A stretch of 54,260 nucleotides of DNA, taken from positions 1 through 54,260 of the forward strand of contig NZ_WEHU01000029.1 of NCBI RefSeq assembly GCF_009183415.1, read 5' to 3'. Source of the DNA: Bacillus sp. B1-b2 (GTDB lineage Bacteria > Bacillota > Bacilli > Bacillales > Cytobacillaceae). The position numbers were made by a program, and so were the translations under genes. A model generated the notes under the pieces. It was given only the letters and a program-made list of their open reading frames with translations. It did not search any database and was not told the DNA's origin. Shown piece after piece: positions 1-7,639 of the stretch (the stretch's first letter is position 1; the number at the start of each line of letters is the position of its first letter).

Positions 1-1
1 G

Positions 2-103
2 TGGTTAGATAACCAATTAACTACCAATGGATATGATAATGTAAAGCGTATACTTTACGCAGATTGGCGAGAGAGTGAAGGCATACATGTAAGTCCTAAA
101 TAA
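2..103 (+). CDS. C-terminal end of a gene entering from the left edge
   Basis: An open frame runs from the window edge to a TAA at 101-103 and encodes about 33 residues (WLDNQLTTNGYDN... ending GIHVSPK). The start lies outside the window, so only the tail is visible and I recognise no family. It is on the opposite strand to the following genes and converges on them at the hairpin at 181-226, which fits a real gene end. Confidence 0.35.
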   Translation, partial: WLDNQLTTNGYDNVKRILYADWRESEGIHVSPK

Positions 104-180
104 AATTTGTTAGGATAAGAGCATTTCTTGGTGAATATAAACTTTAGTCTTCAACAATCAGGCGCTTTAATGAAGTAACT

Positions 181-226
181 AAAGCCTAATTTTTCACTTA
201 TAACACCGAGAAATTAGGCTTTTTAT
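181..226. terminator. Bidirectional terminator between convergent genes
   Basis: AAAGCCTAATTT at 181-192 is complementary to AAATTAGGCTTT at 211-222 and is followed by a T-rich stretch. It sits between the plus-strand gene tail at 2-103 and the minus-strand gene ending at 223, so it can end transcription from both sides. Confidence 0.75.
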
Positions 227-447
227 ATTTTGATTTCCTTAACGTTGTAAATCCGCATTTTCCTGACGCTACCCCTATTAGAAGGTAATGGTTTACCTGT
301 TAGTAGTTTTTCATAAGATCGCTGCTCCCAGAAAAGAAAGGTGTAACCGATTATAGCAGTTATTGTTAGAATAACAGCGAAAATAATGGATAATTGTCCA
401 AGACTAATATTTCCTTCAGATATCAACTCGATGAGTTTATTAAGCAT
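223..447 (-). CDS. Small single-span membrane protein, function unknown
   Basis: 74 aa. The start at 447 (MLNKLIELISEG) follows a GAAAGGAAAG purine box; a longer frame to 528 lacks a ribosome binding site. Residues about 18-40 (IIFAVILTITAIIGYTFLF) form one hydrophobic segment, followed by a basic C-terminal tail rich in K and R. It is the last gene of the minus-strand run and ends at the hairpin at 181-226. No family recognised. Confidence 0.55.
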   Translation of the reverse strand: MLNKLIELISEGNISLGQLSIIFAVILTITAIIGYTFLFWEQRSYEKLLTGKPLPSNRGSVRKMRIYNVKEIKI

Positions 448-531
448 ACTTCTTTCCTTTCTTCCATTTTTGTTTTTAATGATAAGTCTTCTGTAGTGGT
501 AAGCAAAATAGGTATCGATAGTGCTCATTGT

Positions 532-1215
532 CTACAAATGCAACTTGTAAGAGATTGAGGCAATATTTTGCGCTACACAAGTTGGAGCTTTTCCATCTAA
601 ATCTGTAATAATTGGCTTATCTCGATATGCACCATTTAATCTTTTTTGAACATAATCAGGAGTATATACTTCTGCTCCAATATCAATAATATCTCTCATT
701 CTCATTGGTTTTGCTTCTGGATAAGATAAATTATGGAAAGGCTTTTTAGTTCCTATAACTATTAATCTTTTACGTTCTTGAGGGAGCCACATATTTGCGT
801 TAACAGGGCATTCTACTCTAACGTAATAATTGGGTAATCTAGTTAAGCACTCCATCACCACTTGAAATTTTCGCATACCAGGAACATTTTCAACTATATA
901 CACTTCTGGTTGTGCTAAAGCCACATGTCTAAAAAAATGTAAAAATAAATCATCGCCTGTTCTAGTTCCATGTATATCAGCAATCCGGCTATACTTCGTA
1001 CAAGGGAAAGTTCCAATATAAACATCTGCATCTTGCTGATCGAGTACAGTTATTTTTGTGATATCGGTTTGGTTTATTCTGTGTTTAAAGTTTTTCCTTA
1101 AAGTCTCACAAGCAACTTTATCTATTTCAAAAGATTCCATAATTTCAATACCAGCGTCTAACATTCCTAAGTCCATTCCACCAGCACCACTAAAATAACT
1201 TTTTGCTGTTATCAT
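532..1215 (-). CDS. Truncated DNA (cytosine-5) methyltransferase
   Basis: 227 aa from ATG at 1215, after GGAAGGAGAAC; a TTG just upstream is less likely. The cytosine-5 methyltransferase core is clear: motif I near the N terminus (FSGAGGMDLG), a Pro-Cys motif IV (PCTKYS), and motif VI (VENVPGM) about residues 110-116. Family members are usually over 300 aa. Here the protein stops just after a motif-IX-like APTCVA stretch, so most of the C-terminal target-recognition/motif X part (normally GN...P) is missing. The active-site loop has TKYS rather than the usual QxFS. It is probably a decayed solitary methyltransferase, although a short active variant cannot be excluded. A second, complete C5 enzyme lies at 42.9 kb. 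Confidence 0.8.
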   Translation of the reverse strand: MITAKSYFSGAGGMDLGMLDAGIEIMESFEIDKVACETLRKNFKHRINQTDITKITVLDQQDADVYIGTFPCTKYSRIADIHGTRTGDDLFLHFFRHVALAQPEVYIVENVPGMRKFQVVMECLTRLPNYYVRVECPVNANMWLPQERKRLIVIGTKKPFHNLSYPEAKPMRMRDIIDIGAEVYTPDYVQKRLNGAYRDKPIITDLDGKAPTCVAQNIASISYKLHL

Positions 1216-1305
1216 CAAAATTTTGTTCTCCTTCCTACATTACTAAGCTATTTTTCTTATGGTTAATTTTCCATACTATAGCTATATCTATCTAAAACCT
1301 TGTAA

Positions 1306-1473
1306 TTATCTCTTTTCAATTATTCTTTGTAGATTTTCACTTTTGTTATTAAGTCTAGTAAAATGAATTGCTATTCTACTTTTTTTCGAACTACTCTTCA
1401 TAATCTTTATTAAATTATTTACTGCTTTTCCTCTCGCTTCATTAATAATAATGGAATCTTTCATATTCTTCAT
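1306..1473 (-). CDS. Small basic protein, unknown
   Basis: 55 aa frame, MKNMKDSIIINEARGK... ending IIEKR. It starts at 1473 (or the in-frame ATG at 1464) after GGAAAGGG and stops with TAA at 1306. It is lysine- and arginine-rich, predicted helical, without cysteines or membrane spans. It fills most of the gap between the methyltransferase and the next gene. No family recognised. Confidence 0.4.
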   Translation of the reverse strand: MKNMKDSIIINEARGKAVNNLIKIMKSSSKKSRIAIHFTRLNNKSENLQRIIEKR

Positions 1474-1598
1474 TTCCCTTTCCACAAAATAGTTATTTAA
1501 TTTTCAATATCAAGGCATATTATAAGTACTATCTTTACAACACGATTTTCATTATAAAAGTTTTTCAAGTTCGTGTTGTTAAACCCTATTAAATTTAG

Positions 1599-1853
1599 TT
1601 ATTCTACTTTTTGATTCATGTATAAACTTCTTAAATATTGTGTAATGACTATAAACCAAAAAGAAATGACTATAATTCCAACAACATTAGCGAGAAAAGG
1701 ATATTGAATTAATCCTCCGACACCCCAATGGTATGAAAATAATATGACAATTATCCAAGGCAATACTTTTTTTATAATTGGAAAACGTTTATTCTTAATT
1801 AAAAATAAATTAATGATGACTAAACTCACTATTAATATATTTATTAAATTCAC
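1599..1853 (-). CDS. Small multi-span membrane protein
   Basis: 84 aa with a GTG start at 1853 preceded by AAGGAGAG at good spacing. Three hydrophobic stretches are visible: residues 2-19, 32-48 and 52-72, with a basic KNKR loop and a charged MNQKVE tail. It is almost entirely membrane-embedded. No family recognised; it is one of several tiny membrane proteins in this gene train. Confidence 0.55.
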   Translation of the reverse strand: MNLINILIVSLVIINLFLIKNKRFPIIKKVLPWIIVILFSYHWGVGGLIQYPFLANVVGIIVISFWFIVITQYLRSLYMNQKVE

Positions 1854-2026
1854 TTTATTTTCTCTCCTTCATATAACCTTTGTACTATTCAACTAATTGT
1901 ATTAATATTTTATATCCTTCTATTGTTAGAAAGGTACTCACTTTAAAATTCACATCTTTTTGATTCGCTTCTCCAATCTTAAAATTTTTTTGTCATAATG
2001 GTTATCTAATGAACAGTTGTTTCGTA

Positions 2027-2224
2027 CTATGCTATACGTTTTAATATGTTATTTGCTGATTTTTTTATTACTTCTATTATTTCTTTATCAGTTAGTTCGC
2101 TAAAAGCTTCTGCAACCTCGTTAGGAATACTCTCATAAACCCCTTCTAATTCAACTATAGCTGATAAAAAATCCATTCCATTGTTTAGAAACCAGTCGCA
2201 TACAATTTTCTGATTCTTATTCAT
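2027..2224 (-). CDS. Small soluble hypothetical protein
   Basis: 65 aa, start ATG 2224 after AAAGGGG. It is acidic and helical (CDWFLNNGMDFLSAIVELEG) with a basic last turn. The stop TAG at its end is embedded in the recurrent intergenic motif (TAG followed by TACGAAACAACT) described in the findings. Function unknown. Confidence 0.6.
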   Translation of the reverse strand: MNKNQKIVCDWFLNNGMDFLSAIVELEGVYESIPNEVAEAFSELTDKEIIEVIKKSANNILKRIA

Positions 2225-2256
2225 TGCAAAACCCCTTTCCTACCGTACAATAGTTA

Positions 2257-2487
2257 TCAAACAATAGCCATTACTATATAATTTTCTTGCTGTGCATAAT
2301 TAGTAATATAAGTAATTTCTCTTTTAACTACTTCCCCTGTATACTCTTGTGCTAAAGGGTTATATTCTTGTAAATAAAGAGTATCTCCAACTTTAAAATC
2401 TCTGTCATTTTTTCTGATTTCAAAACTTTTATTTCCATTTCGTACTTCTTCAAAATATTGCGGTTGTATTTTTAAAAAGTGTTCCAT
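2257..2487 (-). CDS. DUF3850 / ASCH-like small protein
   Basis: 76 aa from ATG 2487, placed by AAGGAGTGAGGAA directly upstream; the longer frame to 2505 would start inside that ribosome binding site. The sequence HFLKIQPQYFEEVRNG then SFEIRKNDRDFKVGD and LYLQEY is typical of the DUF3850 (ASCH/PUA-fold) family, which is common on phages and plasmids of Firmicutes. The fold suggests RNA or nucleotide binding, but the role is unknown. Its stop TGA is part of a TGATAACTATTG intergenic motif copy. Confidence 0.75.
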   Translation of the reverse strand: MEHFLKIQPQYFEEVRNGNKSFEIRKNDRDFKVGDTLYLQEYNPLAQEYTGEVVKREITYITNYAQQENYIVMAIV

Positions 2488-2508
2488 TTCCTCACTCCTT
2501 CGCAATAG

Positions 2509-2673
2509 TTACCAAGCGTTTATGCTGTACGTTCCATAGGTTTTACCTAATTTCTCAACGTGGTCACAATATCTATCTAACTTTTCTAATGAAATAAATC
2601 TCTTCTTTTTAACTGGCTTATCATTATGAAAAATAACTATGGTGTAAGGTTTGTTTAATTTTTCTTTCTTCAC
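2509..2673 (-). CDS. Small basic hypothetical protein
   Basis: 54 aa, GTG start at 2673 after AAAGGAGAG. Sequence begins MKKEKLNKPYTIVIFHN and ends YGTYSINAW, with a TAA stop at 2509 inside the intergenic motif (TGGTAACTATTG). It is rich in lysine with aromatic residues near both ends. It overlaps no other gene and lies between two motif copies, which supports it as a real cassette-like gene. Function unknown. Confidence 0.55.
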   Translation of the reverse strand: MKKEKLNKPYTIVIFHNDKPVKKKRFISLEKLDRYCDHVEKLGKTYGTYSINAW

Positions 2674-2790
2674 GATTAACTCTCCTTTAATGAATAATAG
2701 TTATCTACTTTGAAATCATTTTTTCCTTATATAATCTTTTGCTGTATGATTTGCAATTATAATATAAGATAAACACGTTTTTTGTTTGAT

Positions 2791-3096
2791 TCAATTTTTG
2801 TTACTTCTACGATACTTATTCTTCTCTTCAAACTTTTTCAAGGCAACAAAAACTAATATATTCGTTAAAATCAGAAGTAACATTGAGAAAAATCCTATTA
2901 GCAACTTATCTTGTGAACTTGCATTGTATGTATATGCTACAAGCTGAATTACCATAAGGACAAAGAATAATAAGAAATTCAGAATAACCCCATCTTTAAT
3001 TACTATTGATTTTTCTTTGCAGTAACTACATGTCTTATCAGCAATATTCTTCTCATTTAAACATTTCGGACATACTCTTAAATCTTTTTGCGACAC
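2791..3096 (-). CDS. Zinc-ribbon membrane protein
   Basis: 101 aa, GTG start at 3096 after GAAGGGG. The N-terminus has two CxxC knuckles (CPKC about residue 9 and CSYC about residue 23), forming a zinc ribbon. Two membrane spans follow (about residues 39-58 and 66-86), then a basic tail KKFEEKNKYRRSNKN. This zinc-ribbon plus two-span architecture is widespread and of unknown function. Confidence 0.65.
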   Translation of the reverse strand: MSQKDLRVCPKCLNEKNIADKTCSYCKEKSIVIKDGVILNFLLFFVLMVIQLVAYTYNASSQDKLLIGFFSMLLLILTNILVFVALKKFEEKNKYRRSNKN

Positions 3097-3129
3097 TGAG
3101 AAAATCCCCTTCTTTCTACCCCATATAAA

Positions 3130-3296
3130 TTATCTATTTTCTATTCCGTTTCTCTTCATATATGAATTAGCCATACCATTTAGAAAACATCAATAACATA
3201 TATTCAATTCATATTCTTTGCTATTAGTTAAAGCAAGAAAATCAGATTCACACCTAAACATTCAAGACTTACTGTCTTAACCACTTCATTTTCCAT
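3130..3296 (-). pseudogene. Small gene broken by a one-base deletion and a TGA
   Basis: The start is well supported (ATG 3296 after GAAGGAGTGAG), but the frame closes after 22 codons (MENEVVKTVSLECLG...). Adding one base at about residue 20 would continue it through LTNSKEYELNICY, one in-frame TGA, then FLNGMANSYMKRNGIENR to a TAA at 3130. That stop falls inside a copy of the intergenic motif (TAGATAATTTATATGGGG). The 167-bp length, one short of a multiple of three, fits a single deletion. Probably a decayed 55-aa cassette gene; function unknown. Confidence 0.45.
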
Positions 3297-3327
3297 TAAC
3301 AACTCACTCCTTCACAATAGTTTCGAA

Positions 3328-3537
3328 CTATTCATCAACTCTTTTTAGAAATTCAATAAAATCTTTTGAATTTCCAGACCCCATTTCAATTGTGTCAATC
3401 CAGCTATCGTGAACAGTATCATTTTCAAGACCTTGTTCATCAAGCTAACCCCTTACTATTTTTTCATGTTCTCTCGCTGTGTGAAACGCTTTTGCAGACT
3501 TTCTAATACTATCCTTTATTTCTTTTGGAACTTTCAT
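3328..3537 (-). pseudogene. Small gene with an internal amber codon
   Basis: ATG 3537 follows GAAAGGGG. The frame reads MKVPKEIKDSIRKSAKAFHTAREHEKIVRG, then TAG at 3445-3447, then continues in the same frame LDEQGLENDTVHDSWIDTIEMG to a TAG at 3328. The sequence on both sides of the amber codon has the same composition, and a TGG-to-TAG change would explain it. Without the lesion it would be a 69-aa acidic protein. It resembles small B. cereus group plasmid proteins of unknown role (from memory). Confidence 0.55.
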
Positions 3538-3572
3538 ATATAAACCCCTTTCTACAGCAGAATAGTTTCGAA

Positions 3573-3854
3573 CTACGCATAAATATATTCAGGATTTTTG
3601 TTACTTTTATTCTCCACTTCACCGATTCTGATAACTGAAATATTTCCTTCCTTCCATTGGGGAACATTAGCAAAATAGAAGAGTTTGTTTTCTTTTTCGA
3701 ATAACTCTGTTTTTATTCTTTCATAGTATTTATGCCCCCATTCTGGATAGTCGTATTTGAATATACCCTTATACTTGTATCCTGCTTGTTCCATCGCTTC
3801 TAATATTGTTGCTTTTGGTTCATCTAAAGTTATATCGATCAAAATTTCTTTCAT
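3573..3854 (-). CDS. Hypothetical protein
   Basis: 93 aa, start ATG 3854 chosen because AAGGAG lies eight bases upstream; the longer frame would begin inside that site. Sequence MKEILIDITLDEPKAT... ends NKNPEYIYA. It is soluble, mixed alpha/beta, with many aromatic residues (YKYKGIFKYDYPEWGHKYYE). No family recognised. Confidence 0.6.
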   Translation of the reverse strand: MKEILIDITLDEPKATILEAMEQAGYKYKGIFKYDYPEWGHKYYERIKTELFEKENKLFYFANVPQWKEGNISVIRIGEVENKSNKNPEYIYA

Positions 3855-3909
3855 TTTTCCCACTCCTTTTTAACGCACTTTAATTTTATATGGTTTGGAA
3901 GTACTTTAA

Positions 3910-4089
3910 CTAGAATTCACTTATGAATTCTGCATTTTTAAACTCTGTATTTCTCCTTAAACATTCTTCTTCTATCATGTCTAAATCGTCCATGTCTTGA
4001 GGTAACTGACCTCCAAAACTTTCTTCCCATACTTCTTTACTAAGCCAAACTTCTCTTTCTAGTGTTACTTTTATTGCCACTCTTTTCAT
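3910..4089 (-). CDS. Small acidic hypothetical protein
   Basis: 59 aa from ATG 4089 with AAAGGGAGG upstream; TAG stop at 3910. MKRVAIKVTLEREVWLSKEVW is followed by an acidic segment (DMDDLDMIEEE). It is preceded by an intergenic motif copy (TAGATAACTATTATTCATTAAAGG) nearly identical to that before the gene at 2673. Function unknown. Confidence 0.5.
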   Translation of the reverse strand: MKRVAIKVTLEREVWLSKEVWEESFGGQLPQDMDDLDMIEEECLRRNTEFKNAEFISEF

Positions 4090-4167
4090 ACTTACTACCT
4101 CCCTTTAATGAATAATAGTTATCTATTCAAATTTAATTCTTTATAACCCTCAAACTTTAGTTATCTA

Positions 4168-4380
4168 CTAATTTTCTATGTCCTGTTTTAAGTTGAATTT
4201 ATCATCACTATCTTTATTTGTATTTTTATTATCAAGAAATTTAATGCGAAGACTATCAAAAATATCCCTAACAACTAATACAAAAACCATTAAAATTGAA
4301 AATATTATCAAGAAAATTAATATTGGGGCAAATATTTTGGCATATAATAAAAATCTTTCAAAAAATTGTATCATATTCAT
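4168..4380 (-). CDS. Small single-span membrane protein
   Basis: 70 aa, ATG 4380 after AGGTAGGT. A long hydrophobic stretch (residues about 12-38, AKIFAPILIFLIIFSILMVF) precedes a charged cytoplasmic-like tail DNKNTNKDSDDKFNLKQD. It ends with TAG TAG ATAAC, again the intergenic motif. No family recognised. Confidence 0.5.
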   Translation of the reverse strand: MNMIQFFERFLLYAKIFAPILIFLIIFSILMVFVLVVRDIFDSLRIKFLDNKNTNKDSDDKFNLKQDIEN

Positions 4381-4546
4381 AAGTTTACCTACCTATATAA
4401 TTTTTTTTGCGAAGTGATTACTATTCGGATTTTTAAACATATGTGAAACCCTCTCCTTTAGTCTGTAATCGTTTTAGTCTCATTCTCTAATGGGAGCTGT
4501 CAATTTGCCACAATTAAAATCTTTTCTACCGCAAATAGGTTATCTA

Positions 4547-4954
4547 CTACTTCACTCTCTTTAACTCCAGCCTTCCAGTCTCAGCATTAAAATCAACAAC
4601 TTTAAATTTTTCAGTGAAACTAAATGGAGCATTAATAACATCCGTTTCAATTATTTGATTTTTTTTTAAAGGGTAATATAGCTGTGTAGTATCATCCCCC
4701 CGACTACTTACATTCATTACTCCAATTGAAATCGAATCATTAATAAAACCAGAGAAGTAAACGGAATTATCTACTATATAATCACCTATCTTATAAATTC
4801 TTTCCTCATTAACAACAATATCTTCATCTTTTTTAGGTAAAACATTAAATGTGCTTTCTAAAGATCTTGTAATAAATGAACTAAAAATATATATGATAGT
4901 TATAACTAAAAAACCGAACACAATTAAATTTCTTTTCTTATTTTTCATACTCAC
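4547..4954 (-). CDS. Membrane-anchored extracytoplasmic protein, unknown
   Basis: 135 aa from GTG 4954 (ATG 4948 also possible), after GAGAGGG. Residues about 8-30 (RNLIVFGFLVITIIYIFSSF) form an N-terminal anchor. The remaining about 100 residues look like a beta-rich extracellular domain (VYFSGFINDSISIGVMNVSSRGDD). No recognised family. It follows a well-spaced promoter-distal region and ends in the TAGATAACC intergenic motif. Confidence 0.55.
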   Translation of the reverse strand: MSMKNKKRNLIVFGFLVITIIYIFSSFITRSLESTFNVLPKKDEDIVVNEERIYKIGDYIVDNSVYFSGFINDSISIGVMNVSSRGDDTTQLYYPLKKNQIIETDVINAPFSFTEKFKVVDFNAETGRLELKRVK

Positions 4955-5115
4955 TAATGACCCTCTCTTTTATATTTTCATTTCAATTCCGCATTAAAGG
5001 TCTTTATTTTTCAACTTCAATTTTTAAATGGTCTTCCTAAAAGTATGCCAATAAAACCTGCTAACACAAAAATTAACACAATTATTCATTGATAAACCTC
5101 TTTTATTCCCTATTA

Positions 5116-5196
5116 CTAATCTATCATTTCTATCAATGATTTAATCCAACCAAGTATCTTCAGAATTGCCCCCAATACATCAATATAAAACAACAT
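5116..5196 (-). CDS. 26-aa hydrophobic/amphipathic peptide
   Basis: ATG 5196 follows GAAGGAGATCAGGT, one of the better ribosome binding sites nearby, with the stop at 5116. The peptide (MLFYIDVLGAILKILG then WIKSLIEMID) is a single amphipathic or membrane helix. The ribosome binding site almost touches the stop of the upstream gene's extended frame (5216-5218), which suggests translational coupling. It could be a small membrane peptide of any kind; no function is claimed. About 60 bp downstream (5030-5090) is another hydrophobic peptide frame (VLAGFIGILLGRPFKN) whose ATG is out of frame by one base. Confidence 0.45.
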   Translation of the reverse strand: MLFYIDVLGAILKILGWIKSLIEMID

Positions 5197-5215
5197 ACCT
5201 GATCTCCTTCTCTAT

Positions 5216-5864
5216 TTATTTGATCTTGTTAATCAATTGCACCTTTTTTATATTTTGTTCCATAGCTAAATGATGTTTCTCTAATAAATCTTTCATCTTT
5301 TCATCTTGATAGATTTTTACTTTTTGACTAGCCTGCATTTCAATTCCATTAGCATATTCAGAAATTTCCTTAATAAAACCTATAACTCTCTCTATCTCTT
5401 TTTTTTAAATCCTGCTCAGAAAGTTTTTTAGAGAGGTCTTCCAATGACGAAATCGAATAAATAATTTCTTCATTAAAATGAATCACAAAATATTCTTCTT
5501 TAATTTTTGATAAAGGAATCAAAATTTCATTTCTGAATAAGTAATAATTGCTATTGTCCAGCTTGAAAGCAAATCTCTTTTTATTTACTTCGTAGTAACG
5601 GTTACTTACCCTAAGATTTTCTTTTCTCATGGACCAAATCAGATTCCATTTCGGATTCAGAGGGTCATATTCATTAATAGGAAAAGAAAACTCAATAACT
5701 TTCCCTATGCTCTTCCCATAAGGAATATCAATTTCATTTATAAAACTTACCTTTTTATGATTTTTTAATTGGTCCAAATATTTACGAGAATAATGAATCT
5801 TAAATAATAATGAACCAATAAGAAATACCAACAGTATTTTTTCTATCCATAATATTATTTGCAT
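5216..5864 (-). pseudogene. Membrane-anchored protein frameshifted at an A8 tract
   Basis: ATG 5864 after GAGAAGG. An intact frame gives 164 aa with one N-terminal span (residues 3-22) and a soluble region containing FPINEYDPLNPKWN. It ends in RDRESYRFY at 5370. The A8 tract at about 5399-5406 lies just before this end. Skipping one A leads into a long helical frame (KEIERVIGFIKEISEYAN ... KVQLINKIK) that runs to TAA at 5216, adjacent to the next ribosome binding site. The natural product is probably about 215 aa. Either the strain carries a one-base homopolymer insertion, the assembly is wrong here, or slippage occurs. Family unknown. Confidence 0.6.
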
Positions 5865-5868
5865 GTTA

Positions 5869-7215
5869 TTACCTTCTCCCTTTTATAATGGCCATTTTAA
5901 GCTTCTTCCTATCTTTTAAACCATTGCTTAACATTATCGCTATTGAAATACATAAAGCACCTATAAAGACGATATGTAGCAGAATCTTTAAATCATCTAG
6001 TGATAAAAAGGGAGATTCGTTTTTGCTACTTGCCTTTTTCTCGTCATCAAAGTTAAGCTTCCACATTCCTCCCTCATATAAAGCTTTAATTTCAACCTCA
6101 GTTGTTTTCTCTATATAATCGTCAAAAAATCCAGGATATAGATGAGTTAGATTAACGGTGAAAGAATACATTTGATCATTTTCTTTTTTCTCTTTAAGTA
6201 TGTCTATTGATGATAACGGGTTTTCGTTTTCACTAAATGCTTCAATCATTTCAGTTTTAATTTCTTCATCTGTCTTCCCCTTTGTAAAGCTTTGATTTTT
6301 AGAGACTAAAGTGCTTGCAGCCCCATAGTTTGCATTTATTACTTCTTTATAATATTTAGTAACTACTTCCCTTGGGGTTAAATCATGTTTATCGATCACT
6401 TGGTTAACAGCATCATCTACTAGTTCAAAAGTTAAATACCATTGATTTTCAAACTTAATAGCAACGATTCTTTCTTGATAGGTATATTTTTTGGAGTCAG
6501 TTAACGAAGCAGTAAACAAAATACTTCTTCCATCGATTTCCTTAGCATCTTCTATGCTAAAAGTAGCAACAGAATTAACTTTGCTAGTATAAAATTGGGA
6601 TATTTGTTTTATTACTTGTTGAATATCAGAGGTATTTCTCTTTTCTTCAGGCACTAATTGACTTTCAATTTCCGGTTTAGATAGTAACAGCTCTTTAATT
6701 GCTGTTCCATAATTCCCTTGTCTTATTAATTCATAATAACTATTTACCTTTTTGCTCGCCTCTTCCTTTTCTTCTTCAGTAATCGGTTCAGTATCCTCAA
6801 CAGCTTTTACATCTTTCAATTCTTCAACTTTAACTGGTTCGCCTGTTTCAGCAGAAACGTATATCGGATCTCCTTCATTGGTCACAGAATCTAAAATCAA
6901 ATACACACCAGCAGCGGTTAATAATGTTTTGCTAAAATTATTCCCCTTATAATAAGCTTGTCCTTTATATTTATTTTTTCCTTTAGTTGCATTTGCTGCA
7001 GCATTTTTACTTTTAATATTACTAGGACTAGTTTTTGCATTGGTTTTTGTATTATTTTTTGATTTCACTGAGCTAACCTTACCGCTATTAATAGAAGAAC
7101 TTTTCACACTAGAACCTCCGGTTTTCCCTAAAGATACCTTTGCAGAGGCTGTACTATATGCTGTGAAAAATAATAAAATAATACTGAGGGTCATTATTGC
7201 TATTTTTTGGTTCAT
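5869..7215 (-). CDS. Secreted, membrane-tethered protein with two NTF2-like repeats
   Basis: 448 aa. ATG 7215 is preceded by AAGGAGG eight bases away. The longer upstream frame is the readthrough of a different gene tail and is not used. Signal peptide at residues 1-25 with a clear ASA cleavage site. Next is a low-complexity S/K/N linker (about 26-110), then two repeated alpha-beta domains of about 110 aa (about 150-270 and 280-395), each starting with a helix like EEASKKVNSYYELI / PREVVTKYYKEVI. One membrane span near the C-terminus (LLHIVFIGALCISIAIML) precedes a basic tail KDRKKLKMAIIKGRR. The fold resembles NTF2/VirB8-like domains of conjugation proteins, which is inference only. Part of the minus-strand operon with the signal peptidase. 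Confidence 0.6.
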   Translation of the reverse strand: MNQKIAIMTLSIILLFFTAYSTASAKVSLGKTGGSSVKSSSINSGKVSSVKSKNNTKTNAKTSPSNIKSKNAAANATKGKNKYKGQAYYKGNNFSKTLLTAAGVYLILDSVTNEGDPIYVSAETGEPVKVEELKDVKAVEDTEPITEEEKEEASKKVNSYYELIRQGNYGTAIKELLLSKPEIESQLVPEEKRNTSDIQQVIKQISQFYTSKVNSVATFSIEDAKEIDGRSILFTASLTDSKKYTYQERIVAIKFENQWYLTFELVDDAVNQVIDKHDLTPREVVTKYYKEVINANYGAASTLVSKNQSFTKGKTDEEIKTEMIEAFSENENPLSSIDILKEKKENDQMYSFTVNLTHLYPGFFDDYIEKTTEVEIKALYEGGMWKLNFDDEKKASSKNESPFLSLDDLKILLHIVFIGALCISIAIMLSNGLKDRKKLKMAIIKGRR

Positions 7216-7228
7216 TACATTTTCCTCC

Positions 7229-7639
7229 TTAATCAAAAGATGAAGAACTATCACTTGAAGAGTCATTACTATAATCACTAGATGAATAATCATAAGAATT
7301 ATTGTTTGTATAATCAGAACTACTTGATTACTCGTTTGAATTTTCAATCATTTCCCTTAGTACATTTCCATTTTCAAAATAAAAATTATTATTGAAAAAC
7401 TCATTAGAGTTTTTGTTAGTTTCATAACTGCTTTTATTAGAGTAACCTTTCAATTGCCCATTTTTCATTCCACTTCGTTCTCTTATTTCAGTACCATTCC
7501 TTACGTTTATAAATTGTTGGATTTTTCTATGTTCCAAACTGTCTCTTCGTTGTTCTTTTTTCAACTCCGTTATATTTCTTTTCAAGTAGTCAATAACAAA
7601 CATTAACGATATAACACATATTAGAAGAAAAATAATCAT
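7229..7639 (-). pseudogene. Membrane protein whose Ser/Asp-rich tail is cut off by TAA
   Basis: ATG 7639 overlaps the stop of the signal peptidase gene (ATGA-type coupling). The intact part is 103 aa: one span at residues 2-15 (IIFLLICVISLMFV), a charged coil, then an Asn-rich region. A TAA at 7328-7330 ends it. In the same frame the DNA continues SSSDYTNNNSYDYSSS, then further S/D residues, to a TAA at 7229, immediately before the next gene's ribosome binding site. Such a tail is clearly coding in style, so the TAA is likely a recent nonsense change. Function unknown. Confidence 0.55.

Noticed and set aside
4392-4439. 15-codon peptide frame (MFKNPNSNHFAKKII) after AAAGGAGAGGG
   Set aside because: It has a ribosome-binding-like box, but is too short to judge and has no supporting context beyond that.
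2250-4545. Intergenic ATAGTTATCTA motif as Rep-binding iterons
   Set aside because: It shares GTTAT/ATAAC with the iterons but differs in the flanking CCCAAA core and in spacing, so common origin is not supported.
5399-5406. Programmed -1 frameshift at A8
   Set aside because: A -1 shift here leads at once to a TAG; only skipping one A reaches the long frame, so a mutational or sequencing length change is more likely.
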